Of a stretch of DNA of 64,000 nucleotides, positions 26,637-34,858 are shown piece after piece. The notes under the pieces are model-generated. The model ran no database searches and was not told the DNA's origin. It saw only the letters and a list, made by a program, of their open reading frames with translations. Numbering within the stretch: position 1 is the stretch's first letter; each line of letters starts with the position of its first letter. The translations under genes were made by a program, and so were the position numbers. The stretch covers positions 69,653-133,652 of the forward strand of contig NZ_SBIW01000006.1 of assembly GCF_004054195.1 (NCBI RefSeq), written 5' to 3'. Source of the stretch: Mucilaginibacter gilvus (GTDB taxonomy: Bacteria > Bacteroidota > Bacteroidia > Sphingobacteriales > Sphingobacteriaceae).

Positions 26637-26861
26637 ATCCTTTTTTGGTTTTTAGTAGATGATTTGTTTATAGTTAACAAAGCCCATGCCGTAGTGTTTA
26701 AATTAATAAAAAAAAGTTACGTCTGCATTTTTATGGCCAATGCACGTGGGGCTTATGCTGTTTTGTAACACAACACAGTCATAAACCTGTTTTTATCGTC
26801 ATATAAAATACCGGGGCTTACTTTTTGCATACTGGTAAATCGTAAAAAAACATTGTATTTC

Positions 26862-27089
26862 ATGGAAACAGTACTTCAATCCATACACTTCCGCAAGGTG
26901 TTTTACCTGGTAAGCATCATCCTTATTATTTTATTATTCGCTATTAAATATACCCTCATCCCTGTCATTGATCGCCGGGAGGCACAATCCAAAAAGATAT
27001 TAAGGCGCATATTAGATACGTTGATAGCTATACTTATAGCAGGCCTGGCTCTTGGCGCTGCTTTATTTTGGGTAAGTGGGAATGAGTAA
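26862..27089 (+). CDS. Small membrane protein of unknown function
   Basis: A 75-residue protein with two probable membrane helices (about 14-34 and 50-70) separated by a basic, charged linker ending in RRILDTLIA. No family recognised. The ATG at 26862 is preferred over a TTG nine bases earlier. Its coding status rests on the helical pattern and clean frame rather than homology. Confidence 0.5.
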   Translation: METVLQSIHFRKVFYLVSIILIILLFAIKYTLIPVIDRREAQSKKILRRILDTLIAILIAGLALGAALFWVSGNE

Positions 27090-27116
27090 CACGCTCTAAC
27101 TACAGGCAGGGATATC

Positions 27117-27261
27117 AGAAGCCTAAAACAGAAGCCGACATAACCATTAAATTCGGTCACAGGAGAATAAACAGCGAACATGGCAGGCTATGGATAACCT
27201 TACGTTTTTAGATGACAAAGAGGACTGGCCGGATTTGAAAAGTATAGCTAAAGCCTTCTAA
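27117..27261 (+). pseudogene. Possible remnant of an ISAs1-like transposase C-terminus
   Basis: A degenerate stretch reads, in one frame, GHRRINSEHGRLWIT and, in another frame from 27190, LDDKEDWPDLKSI. In ISAs1-family transposases a GHGRIE element is followed closely by a W-x-LK-S/T segment, so a frameshifted end of such a gene is plausible. It is short and lacks further sequence or terminal inverted repeats. Confidence 0.3.
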
Positions 27262-27264
27262 TGA

Positions 27265-28404
27265 CTAAGCTACAATGGATAAATGGCGTCCGTGCAGGGT
27301 ATCTTCCGAGTCCTTTACAATACCGCGAATTTTCTCGTCAAGCTCGTTAACGGTAAGTTCCATCATCTCAAAATAGTTAAAGTAGATGTTCTCCATCTTC
27401 ATCAGATCCATTATACCCAGCAGTGATGCTACCGGGCGGCGCAGTTCATGCGACTGCATAATGGCAATGCGCTGTAACGCTTCGTTTTGCAGGTTGATGT
27501 ATGCCTCCTGGCGCTTGCGGTGCGTAATGTCTGTTGAGTTAAGCGATACGCCTATCACCTCGCCATCATTACCGCGCACGGGCACAAAGGTGGTCACCTT
27601 CCAGCACTCCAGCGCTGTACCCGGCATCAGCATCCATTCCCGTTTTATAGAGCGGCCGGCGAGGGCTATGTTAAAATATTTTTTAAACTGGCCAAGGATA
27701 GCGGGCTCGGTATACTTTAATATCGAATCGCCATTAGTTAATTTATGCTCGTAGTGGCTGCGCGTAAATATGGCCGCAGACCTGTTAAATGCCATCACCT
27801 CGTAATTGCGGCCCACCAATATGTGAGTATCTTTTGAGCTATCAAAAATGGCTTTCAGCTTCAACTCCGATTCTTTACGTGCTTTTGTATTTACCTGTTC
27901 TTTTTTATGCTGTTCCTCTAACACACGCACGCTCCAGTTAAATTCCATTAAATTCACTATTTGTTTGGCCAGAGTAAGCATAGCTTTCTGCTGAGCGCCG
28001 TTCAAATCGCGTGGCTTCATATCAATTACACAAAGGCTTCCTATGGCGAAGCCATCTTCGGTAATAAGCGGTGCACCCGCGTAAAACCGCACGTATGGTT
28101 CGCCTGTTGCCAGGGGATTGGTGCAATGGTATTCGTCAGCCAAAATATCGGGGATAATAATCAGGTCGTTTTGCTTTATAGTGTTATTGCAAAACGAAAC
28201 ACCGCGGGGCGTACACACCACGTCGGTACCTTTGGCTGCTTTAAACCACTGGGTATCTGCATCCAGTAAGGTTACCAGTGCAACCGGTGCCTTGCATATT
28301 TCGGCCACCAGGTCCACCAGTTCGTTCATATCTTTTGTAATACCGGCGTCGAGGTTTTTAAACCTGTTTACAGCATTAAGGCGTTGGTGCTCGGTATAGT
28401 TCAT
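27265..28404 (-). CDS. GAF-PAS protein with HisKA-like helix, no ATPase domain
   Basis: A 379-residue cytoplasmic sensor. A GAF domain (about 20-155) opens after HQRLNAVNRFKNLD, then a PAS domain with a C-terminal cap (about 180-300). A HisKA-like dimerisation helix bears the putative phosphoacceptor His 319 in QSHELRRPVASLLG. The protein ends about 60 residues later; no N, G1 or G2 box follows, so it cannot phosphorylate itself. Stand-alone PAS/HisKA proteins of this shape occur in Sphingobacteriaceae. The start at 28404 is preferred; 28437 would add 11 residues. No response regulator gene is adjacent. Confidence 0.8.
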   Translation of the reverse strand: MNYTEHQRLNAVNRFKNLDAGITKDMNELVDLVAEICKAPVALVTLLDADTQWFKAAKGTDVVCTPRGVSFCNNTIKQNDLIIIPDILADEYHCTNPLATGEPYVRFYAGAPLITEDGFAIGSLCVIDMKPRDLNGAQQKAMLTLAKQIVNLMEFNWSVRVLEEQHKKEQVNTKARKESELKLKAIFDSSKDTHILVGRNYEVMAFNRSAAIFTRSHYEHKLTNGDSILKYTEPAILGQFKKYFNIALAGRSIKREWMLMPGTALECWKVTTFVPVRGNDGEVIGVSLNSTDITHRKRQEAYINLQNEALQRIAIMQSHELRRPVASLLGIMDLMKMENIYFNYFEMMELTVNELDEKIRGIVKDSEDTLHGRHLSIVA

Positions 28405-28785
28405 TATTAAGTTAGCTCGGGTATTGCTTGTTTTCAATGTAATAGGTTTCTTGTACGAAAAACAGGTCAGGTTTGTTGTATTTTTTAATAATTATGATAA
28501 TATTACAAACATTAAATTAATTAAATTACTAAAATTGAATTAATGCAGAGGGCATGAATGTTTGTAAATGAATTTGTTAGTATGAACAAAGCAATTTAAT
28601 TGCATTAAAAAAGTCCTGGGTTTTTACAAGGAACCAGCAAAAAAATCAACCGTCCCGCCATATCACATGCCTTGCTCTAACCGTTTTAGCAATATTATTC
28701 TTACAACCTTTTTAATAATATATGTTAAAACATACGATTAAACTTTTCATGTGGATTGCACAGTTATTAATTATTTTTACGCCAT
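28405..28785. other. AT-rich divergent intergenic region
   Basis: Lies between the GAF-PAS gene (minus) and the HAD gene (plus). It should hold both promoters. I see no RNA gene, repeat or clear promoter element. Confidence 0.4.
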
Positions 28786-29436
28786 ATGAAAGCATTTATT
28801 TTTGATTTGAATGGCACTATGGTAAACGATATGCCATACCACGCCAAAGCATGGACACGCATAGCCAATCAAGAACTTGGCGGTAACTTTACCGACACCG
28901 AGATAAAAAATAATATGTACGGCAAAAATGCCGAAGTGCTGGTAAGACTGTTTGGCGGCGACAGGTTTACCAGCGAAGAGATGGACAAATTATCGGAAGA
29001 TAAAGAAGAACAATACCGGAGCGAATACATTGGCGAGCTGGCACTTTTGCCCGGCCTTGCTGAATTTTTAGAGCACGCCTACCAGGCGGGGATCCCGATG
29101 GCCATTGGCTCGGCAGCTATACCATCCAATATTGATTTTGTACTGGATAACCTCAACATCCGCCATTATTTTAAGGCGATTGTAAGCGCTCATGATGTTA
29201 CCCACAGCAAGCCCGACCCGGAATCGTTCACTAAACCCGCGCAGCTGCTGGGCGTAAAACCCGAAGACTGCATTGTGTTTGAAGATGTACCAAAAGGAGC
29301 TGAAGCCGCTAAGAACGCAGGCATGAAAGCGGTGATACTAACCACAACTCATCCCCGGGAGGATTTTGCGAAACTGGATAACATCCTGCATTTCGCAGTT
29401 GATTTTAATGATGATTATTTTGTAGGATTAATATAA
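28786..29436 (+). CDS. HAD superfamily hydrolase, beta-phosphoglucomutase-like
   Basis: A 216-residue haloacid-dehalogenase protein. Motif I is FDLNGTMV at 6-13: the nucleophile Asp is present but the second Asp of DxDGT is Asn. Motif II is in GSAA, motif III Lys in HSKPDPESF, motif IV FEDVPKG. A helical cap (about 15-85) is of the beta-PGM subtype. It should act on a small phosphorylated metabolite, perhaps a sugar phosphate; substrate unknown. Asn in place of the acid/base Asp is seen in a subgroup of Bacteroidota HAD proteins. Confidence 0.85.
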   Translation: MKAFIFDLNGTMVNDMPYHAKAWTRIANQELGGNFTDTEIKNNMYGKNAEVLVRLFGGDRFTSEEMDKLSEDKEEQYRSEYIGELALLPGLAEFLEHAYQAGIPMAIGSAAIPSNIDFVLDNLNIRHYFKAIVSAHDVTHSKPDPESFTKPAQLLGVKPEDCIVFEDVPKGAEAAKNAGMKAVILTTTHPREDFAKLDNILHFAVDFNDDYFVGLI

Positions 29437-29459
29437 CTTGCATTCAAAATATTAACCCA

Positions 29460-30263
29460 TTGAAAAATCTAAACTTGTGCCTCTTCCTGGCTATAATAAT
29501 TGCGGCAACGCTTTCATCGTGTTCAAAACAGTATTATGCGCCGGGCTTGTTCCAAAACGATGTACAGCTGATGATTAAGCCCCAATCGCAGGATTCTGTA
29601 AAAAGCAAGGTGTATATATCCGGCGTGTTGTTAACGCAAAGCGGTGCATCCGGGCAGGGGAGCTCAACAAGTGGCTTATTAAATCTTTACCAATCGCATA
29701 CGCTTAAAAATGTAAACTTAAGCTACGGCGTTTTGGGTTACACAGGTAATTACAGCAGAAACGAAAGCAGTACTACAAACAATAGCAGCGGGCAAACTAG
29801 TACTACAGAGACTCACATTTCTAAGAGTTTTACGGGGTATGGTTTCAACGGATCTGCATCGGTGTACTTCAGTAACGCTCTGGTTGATTTTAGGGTGCTG
29901 GGCGCAGATTTGGTTTACACCCACGAAAGCGGCGATTACCTTGCTTTTCGTAGATCGGTATTTGGTCAACCGGGAATCTTAAGTTCTCCACGGGCCGACA
30001 TGATCACATATGGCATTTTTACGGAATATGTGTTCCATCCCAAAGCCGACCTTAATTTCGGCTTCAAGGTATTTTTTAACAAAACTACGGGAAAGGTAAA
30101 CCAGGATCTGCAAAATGCCGTTAATTCTTACGAAAATGGCTTTTATACCACCGGAGGCTCATTATTTGCCGAATTTAACCGCATCAACGTGCACGCCACC
30201 GCGGCATTCGCCTCAAATTTAATTGCGGGCGGCATTCAGTTAGGCGTCGGCTACAGCTTTTAG
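29460..30263 (+). CDS. Lipoprotein with predicted outer-membrane beta-structure, unknown function
   Basis: A 267-residue protein. It starts at TTG (29460), which opens a lipoprotein signal with a lipobox at TLSSCSKQ (Cys about 21); the nearest ATG is well downstream and would lose the signal. The remainder is rich in Ser, Gly, Tyr and alternating hydrophobics, ending GIQLGVGYSF, a terminal aromatic like an outer-membrane barrel. No family recognised. It overlaps the lysA stop by four bases, in opposite direction. Confidence 0.7.
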   Translation: MKNLNLCLFLAIIIAATLSSCSKQYYAPGLFQNDVQLMIKPQSQDSVKSKVYISGVLLTQSGASGQGSSTSGLLNLYQSHTLKNVNLSYGVLGYTGNYSRNESSTTNNSSGQTSTTETHISKSFTGYGFNGSASVYFSNALVDFRVLGADLVYTHESGDYLAFRRSVFGQPGILSSPRADMITYGIFTEYVFHPKADLNFGFKVFFNKTTGKVNQDLQNAVNSYENGFYTTGGSLFAEFNRINVHATAAFASNLIAGGIQLGVGYSF

Positions 30264-31471
30264 GCGGAATATACCGACTGCACCATATCGCGCAGGTTAT
30301 AGTGCGATGCCATCACCTCGCCATAAGCGCCAGCGGTACGCACCGCAATCAGGTCGCCCCGGAACGATTCCGGCAAGTCTACATCCTTGCGGAAACAGTC
30401 TGTGCTTTCGCAGATAGGCCCCACAACATCATACTTCATTTCGGATGTGGGATGTTCGATCTCGGATTTATTTTCGTCCGAACTTTCCAACTTTTGGCTT
30501 TTAACTTTTGACTTTTGACTTAAATTTTCAATCACATGATACGCCTGGTAAAGCATCGGGCGGATAAGTTCAGTCATACCGGCATCCAGGATCAAAAAGT
30601 TCTTCTTCTGCCCTATTTTTACATACAACACACGCGATATCAGCGAGGCCGATTGTGCAACCAACGCGCGGCCCAGTTCAAAATGCACCTCCTGACCGGG
30701 TTTTACGTTCAGGAATTTTTTGAACACTTTAAAATAGCTTTCAAAATCGGGGATGGTATTGCCATCAGGGTTATGATAATCTACCCCAAGTCCGCCACCG
30801 GTGTTTAATATTTTTATCGCGAAGCCGTGGTTCTCAAACCAGTCCTGCATCTCATTGATGCGGGTACACAGGTTTTTGTACACTTCCATATCCGTTATCT
30901 GCGAACCTATATGGAAGTGGATCCCCAAAAACTTCAAGTTGGTGCATTTACGCAGCATATCAACTACATCGTTCAACTGCCAGGTGTTGATGCCGAATTT
31001 ATTCTCATCTAAACCTGTGGTGATGAAATGATGGGTATGCGCATCAACGTTAGGGTTAATGCGGATGGCGATGCCCGCCACTTTGTTTTTTGCTTTGGCC
31101 AGTCCGTTAATGATCTCCAGCTCCTGTATAGATTCTACATTGAAGCAGAAGATATCGGCATCCAGCGCCAGGTTTATCTCTTTATCAGATTTACCCACGC
31201 CAGCAAAAACCACTTTACTTTTATCAAAACCATGCTCAATGGCGGCTTTAACCTCGTTACCGCTTACGCAATCGGCACCAAAACCGTAGGCTTGCACGGC
31301 ATCAATAACCTTAGTATTAAAGTTGGCCTTCATGGCGTAATGCACATGGAAACCATATTGCGAGGACGCATCGCGACAGGCATCAAGCGTTTGCCGCAAC
31401 ACATCCATGTTGTAGTAATAAAACGGGGTCTCAATCCCCTTAAAGCGTTCTATGGTATCTTGTTTAAACAT
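30260..31471 (-). CDS. lysA: Diaminopimelate decarboxylase
   Basis: A 403-residue PLP enzyme that decarboxylates meso-diaminopimelate to lysine, the last step of lysine synthesis. The PLP lysine is K48 in HYAMKANF; GGGLGVDYH, the phosphate-binding loop, and the C-terminal half with VVGPICESTDC are in place. Residues 318-345 (84 bases, 30437-30520) are an extra segment rich in Lys, Ser and Glu, built from sequence that also occurs in nearby intergenic repeats. It lies in the second domain before the DVVGP strand. The frame is intact on both sides. Aspartokinase is encoded upstream on the same strand, consistent with a lysine-pathway pair. Confidence 0.95.
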   Translation of the reverse strand: MFKQDTIERFKGIETPFYYYNMDVLRQTLDACRDASSQYGFHVHYAMKANFNTKVIDAVQAYGFGADCVSGNEVKAAIEHGFDKSKVVFAGVGKSDKEINLALDADIFCFNVESIQELEIINGLAKAKNKVAGIAIRINPNVDAHTHHFITTGLDENKFGINTWQLNDVVDMLRKCTNLKFLGIHFHIGSQITDMEVYKNLCTRINEMQDWFENHGFAIKILNTGGGLGVDYHNPDGNTIPDFESYFKVFKKFLNVKPGQEVHFELGRALVAQSASLISRVLYVKIGQKKNFLILDAGMTELIRPMLYQAYHVIENLSQKSKVKSQKLESSDENKSEIEHPTSEMKYDVVGPICESTDCFRKDVDLPESFRGDLIAVRTAGAYGEVMASHYNLRDMVQSVYSA

Positions 31472-31476
31472 TTTTT

Positions 31477-31619
31477 CTAAGTCAAATTTAAAAAGTCAAA
31501 AGTCAAAAATGACTGTTAACTTGCTACGCCTATCGGGAGATTGCTTCGTTCCTTATAATGACGCTTTATATTTCCTATGCGACTTCCGAAATCGAAAATT
31601 CGAAATCCGAAATTAAAAC
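31477..31619. repeat. Short tandem/interspersed repeats between lysA and aspartokinase
   Basis: 31477-31510 has repeats of AAGTCAAA units; 31584-31619 has CGAAATCGAAAATTCGAAAT-type units reaching into the stop codon of the aspartokinase gene (31613-31615). Both match the two parts of the insertion in lysA. Confidence 0.65.
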
Positions 31620-32923
31620 AACCTGTTATGCAAGCTCCTCAGCGCTTCCACTTTGTCTTCTGTTTTTACCAGCAGGCTCATATTATGGTCGCTGCCACCG
31701 TAAGATATCATCCTCACCGGGATATGTTTGATAGCTTCCAGCACACGGGCGGCGTAGCCATGTTTCTCGGCACCAAAATCGCCCACTACACAAACAATGG
31801 TTTGGTTCACATCAATATCAACCGTACCATAAGCGCCCAGTTCCTTGGTTATTTCGCCAAGGTAGGTGGTATCATCAATGGTAACCGATACGGCCACCTC
31901 CGAGGTGGTGATCATATCAATACTGGTGCGGTAACGCTCGAACACCTCAAAAACTCGGCGCAAAAAGCCATGCGCCAGCAGCATACGGCTGCTCTGGATC
32001 TTTATTGCGGTAATATCATCCTTAGCGGCTATAGATTTGATCCTATCCTTCTCGCTATCGTTAGTTATTAAAGTACCGGCTGCCTGCGGATCCATGGTGT
32101 TTAGCAAACGCACAGGGATCTTATATTTCTGCGCCGGGAAAACGCTCTGTGGGTGCAATATTTTGGCGCCAAAGTAAGCCAGCTCGGCTGCCTCGTCGAA
32201 AGATAGTTGCGCAATGGGCTTGGTGCCTTTCACAATCCGCGGGTCGTTATTATGCATACCGTCAATATCGGTCCATATCTGCACTTCCTCACTGCGGATG
32301 CCCGCTCCTATTAGCGATGCGGTATAATCGCTGCCGCCGCGGCGAAGGTTGTCCACCTCGCCAAAAGCGTTACGGCAAATGTACCCCTGGGTTATAAACA
32401 GGTTGGTAGCTTTTTTATGCTCCAGCAAAGGAGTAAGGTGCGATGTAATATGATCTACAATAGGCTCGCTGTCCTCATCCGTTTTCATAAACTCTAAAGC
32501 AGGCAGCAATACGCTTGGTACGCCAATCTCTTTGAGGTAAATATGGTACAGCGTGGTCGAAAGTAATTCGCCCTGCGCCAAAATAATTTTATCTTCAATG
32601 GGGGTGAACAGGTCGTTAGCCATGCCGCTCAATAAACGGAAATGGTAATCAATAACCTCCTTACCTTGTTCGTAAAATTTTGGTTTTTCTAAAAGCTCTT
32701 TAATAAATACTTCGTACTTATCTTTTAATACGGTGATGAGTTGGGCCGCCTTCTGCTTATCGCATGTAAGGTACGCCTGACCAATTTCTACCAAACTATT
32801 TGTAGTACCCGATACGGCCGACAGTACCACAATTTGCTGCTCGGCGGGGTTGATGATATCCAGCAGCTTCTTCATACGATCGGGGCTCCCCACCGATGTA
32901 CCACCAAATTTTAAAACTTTCAT
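31613..32923 (-). CDS. lysC: Aspartate kinase (monofunctional)
   Basis: A 436-residue kinase that makes aspartyl phosphate, the first step to lysine, threonine and methionine. The N-terminal nucleotide-binding motif is KVLKFGGTSVGSP (2-14), and the catalytic region has RRGGSDYTASLIGA near 190. Two ACT-type regulatory domains end the chain (about 300-436), where the pathway end products usually bind. No homoserine dehydrogenase fusion. The gene precedes lysA in the same direction (141-base gap). The symbol is by function; isozyme type is not certain. Confidence 0.93.
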   Translation of the reverse strand: MKVLKFGGTSVGSPDRMKKLLDIINPAEQQIVVLSAVSGTTNSLVEIGQAYLTCDKQKAAQLITVLKDKYEVFIKELLEKPKFYEQGKEVIDYHFRLLSGMANDLFTPIEDKIILAQGELLSTTLYHIYLKEIGVPSVLLPALEFMKTDEDSEPIVDHITSHLTPLLEHKKATNLFITQGYICRNAFGEVDNLRRGGSDYTASLIGAGIRSEEVQIWTDIDGMHNNDPRIVKGTKPIAQLSFDEAAELAYFGAKILHPQSVFPAQKYKIPVRLLNTMDPQAAGTLITNDSEKDRIKSIAAKDDITAIKIQSSRMLLAHGFLRRVFEVFERYRTSIDMITTSEVAVSVTIDDTTYLGEITKELGAYGTVDIDVNQTIVCVVGDFGAEKHGYAARVLEAIKHIPVRMISYGGSDHNMSLLVKTEDKVEALRSLHNRLF

Positions 32924-33040
32924 GCTATGTGTTCCCTTGAAATAATGGCCGGTAAACCTACACCGGCATTTGCGGCGCTAAAAATAGGATTTTAAAGCAA
33001 TATTCTACCGATTTGGTAGAAATTATCTGAACATTCATGG
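32924..33040. other. Intergenic region upstream of the aspartokinase gene
   Basis: No gene is seen; it presumably carries the aspartokinase promoter. Confidence 0.4.
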
Positions 33041-33187
33041 TTGTCTGAACTCGAATTTTTCGCGGTTTCAATTTCAAGGGTGCTCAAGAGGGCTGCGCCG
33101 TTTAAGAGATTTAGAAGCAGGCAGAACTACATCTCCCTTTTTCATTCTGTCAATTCAACAAATTCCATAAAATTCGGGTTCAGACAA
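33041..33187. repeat. MITE-like element with inverted ends, copy 1
   Basis: The left end TTGTCTGAACTCGAATTTT and the right end, read in reverse complement, TTGTCTGAACCCGAATTTT, match at 18 of 19 bases. The left part contains a block GTGCTCAAGAGGGCTGCGCC also seen at 14605-14640 and 23899-23940. No transposase is encoded. Related elements lie at 43075-43187 and, worn, at 14494-14672, 23876-23960 and 35047-35087. Confidence 0.75.
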
Positions 33188-33195
33188 ATTATTAT

Positions 33196-33288
33196 GGCGG
33201 TGCTTTCAGCCCGGGCTATGCGCTCATACTGCACAGGCATTAGCCACGGGCCGGTATCCGCTCCTATCCCTACCGCGGAAAATTGTCT
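33196..33288 (+). repeat. Dispersed ~95-bp repeat, family A, copy 2
   Basis: Shared blocks CCCGGGCTATGCGCTCATAC, GCACAGGCATTAG, GGGCCGGTAT, TATCCCTACCGCGGA and AATTGTC. It follows 9 bases after the MITE-like element and ends 70 bases before the sigma factor gene. Confidence 0.75.
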
Positions 33289-33358
33289 GCATTAAAATTT
33301 TTCCGCAACTTTAGGGTGATATATCCCTTATCCCCTACACATACCATTAAACGCGGAT

Positions 33359-33898
33359 ATGATGCCAATAAACAACACACAAGCCGAAACCGAAAAGCTC
33401 ATCATGCGGCTTTACAAAAGCGCATTCCCGCCGGTATCAGGGTATGTAAGCAAAATGGGCGGCAGTTTTGATGATGCCCGGGATGTTTTCCAGGACGCGC
33501 TGGTGATCTATTACGAAAAAGCCGCAGCCGGGAAACTGGAACTGCAAAAAACCGAAAGCGCCTATTTATTAGGCATTGCCAAACACCTTTGGTTCAAAAA
33601 ATTCCGGGACGGACGTTACGATGTTCCGTTGGACCAGTTTGAGGGCCTGGAATTTGCCAACGAGGCAGATCCCCAACCCTCCGAAGGAAAACTATTGCAC
33701 TACCTGGAAACGGCAGGCAAAAAATGCATGGAGATCCTCAGCGCTTTTTATTACGATAAATTGCCCATGAAGCAAATAGCTGGGTTATTCGGCTATTCGG
33801 GCGAGCGCTCGGTAACCGTACAAAAATACAAATGCCTGGAAAAAGTACGCGAAACCATTAAACAAAACGCATTGCAATATGAGGACTTTATTGACTGA
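33359..33898 (+). CDS. RNA polymerase ECF-type sigma factor
   Basis: A 179-residue sigma-70 family protein of group IV. The sigma-2 region has DDARDVFQDALVIYYEK (about 40-56) and YLLGIAKHLWFKKFR (about 70); the sigma-4 region has LPMKQIAGLFGYSGERSVTVQKYKCLEKVR near 136-165. A small helical gene overlaps its last 20 bases and a ClpP gene follows 17 bases later, all in one direction. In Bacteroidota such ECF genes are often followed by an anti-sigma gene; here the usual membrane anti-sigma is absent. Confidence 0.88.
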   Translation: MMPINNTQAETEKLIMRLYKSAFPPVSGYVSKMGGSFDDARDVFQDALVIYYEKAAAGKLELQKTESAYLLGIAKHLWFKKFRDGRYDVPLDQFEGLEFANEADPQPSEGKLLHYLETAGKKCMEILSAFYYDKLPMKQIAGLFGYSGERSVTVQKYKCLEKVRETIKQNALQYEDFID

Positions 33899-34145
33899 GA
33901 TCCAGCATATAGATAAGCACGTGCAAGGCACCGCCGCGCCCGATGAGGCTTTACTTTTCGAAGCGAAGCTGCTATTGGATGCGGAATTACCGCTAAAAGT
34001 GCAGTGGCATAAACAAACCATCGGGCTGGTGCAGCAATACGGGCGCAAAAACTTCGTAAGTATCATAGGCGATGTACACAATCAACTTTTCACTCTGCCG
34101 CAGCACGAAAGCTTCCGGCAAAAGATCTTGCGATTATTCAGCTAA
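33879..34145 (+). CDS. Small soluble protein overlapping the sigma factor gene
   Basis: An 88-residue protein, mostly helical, with no transmembrane segment and no Cys/His zinc site. It overlaps the sigma factor by 20 bases, so translation is probably coupled. A position like this often belongs to an anti-sigma or regulatory partner, but no family motif is visible (opening MRTLLTEIQHIDKHVQGTAA, end HESFRQKILRLFS). Function inferred only from place. Confidence 0.6.
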   Translation: MRTLLTEIQHIDKHVQGTAAPDEALLFEAKLLLDAELPLKVQWHKQTIGLVQQYGRKNFVSIIGDVHNQLFTLPQHESFRQKILRLFS

Positions 34146-34162
34146 GCACTAATTAAAATTTT

Positions 34163-34858
34163 ATGGAAATGGATACAAATGAGTTCCGCAAATACGCGGT
34201 GAGGCACCGCCATGTCAATAGTTTGCATGTAGATAGGTTTATCAGCAAGGTAAATAGCGCCACCCTGCCCATGGGTATGACCCCCCATATTATGGAAGAG
34301 CGCCAGCTCAATATCTCGCAAATGGATGTTTTCAGCCGCCTGATGATGGACCGCATCATCTTTCTGGGTACAGCGGTAGACGACCATGTGGCCAACATCA
34401 TCCAGGCGCAGCTGCTCTTCCTCCAGTCGGCAGATGCCAAACGCGATATACAGATCTACATCAATTCGCCGGGTGGTTCGGTGTATGCAGGCTTGGGCAT
34501 ATACGATACCATGCAGTTCATCTCACCCGATGTAGCCACCATCTGCACCGGCATGGCAGCATCCATGGCATCGGTACTATTGTGTGCAGGCACGCAAGGC
34601 AAACGCGCCGCCCTGCCCCATTCGCGGGTGATGATGCACCAACCGTCCGGTGGCGCGCAAGGCACTGCGGCAGATATCGAGATCGCTGCCATCCAGGTGA
34701 CCAAAATGAAGAAAGAACTCTACGAGATCACCGCCCTGCACAGCGGGCAGTCCTACGAAACAGTTTACAAAGTATCCGACCGCGACCACTGGATGATAGC
34801 CGCCGAAGCACAGGAATTTGGAATGATAGATGAAATATTAGGCCCGAACCGGGATTAA
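34163..34858 (+). CDS. clpP: ClpP-type ATP-dependent protease subunit
   Basis: A 231-residue serine protease subunit that would form a heptameric ring and work with a ClpX or ClpA-like unfoldase in the cytoplasm. The catalytic triad is visible: Ser 134 in GMAASMAS, His 159 in MMHQPSGG, Asp 208 in SDRDHW. Neither tig nor clpX is adjacent, and the neighbours are a sigma factor and a small overlapping gene, so this is probably a second clpP. The last codons (AACCGGGAT then the stop TAA) lie in the start of a family B repeat. Confidence 0.9.
   Translation: MEMDTNEFRKYAVRHRHVNSLHVDRFISKVNSATLPMGMTPHIMEERQLNISQMDVFSRLMMDRIIFLGTAVDDHVANIIQAQLLFLQSADAKRDIQIYINSPGGSVYAGLGIYDTMQFISPDVATICTGMAASMASVLLCAGTQGKRAALPHSRVMMHQPSGGAQGTAADIEIAAIQVTKMKKELYEITALHSGQSYETVYKVSDRDHWMIAAEAQEFGMIDEILGPNRD

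Noticed and set aside
33041..33471. Two short plus-strand open frames upstream of the sigma factor gene
   Set aside because: One runs through the inverted-end element and family A repeat (33041-33295), the other overlaps the sigma gene in another frame; neither has protein-like composition.
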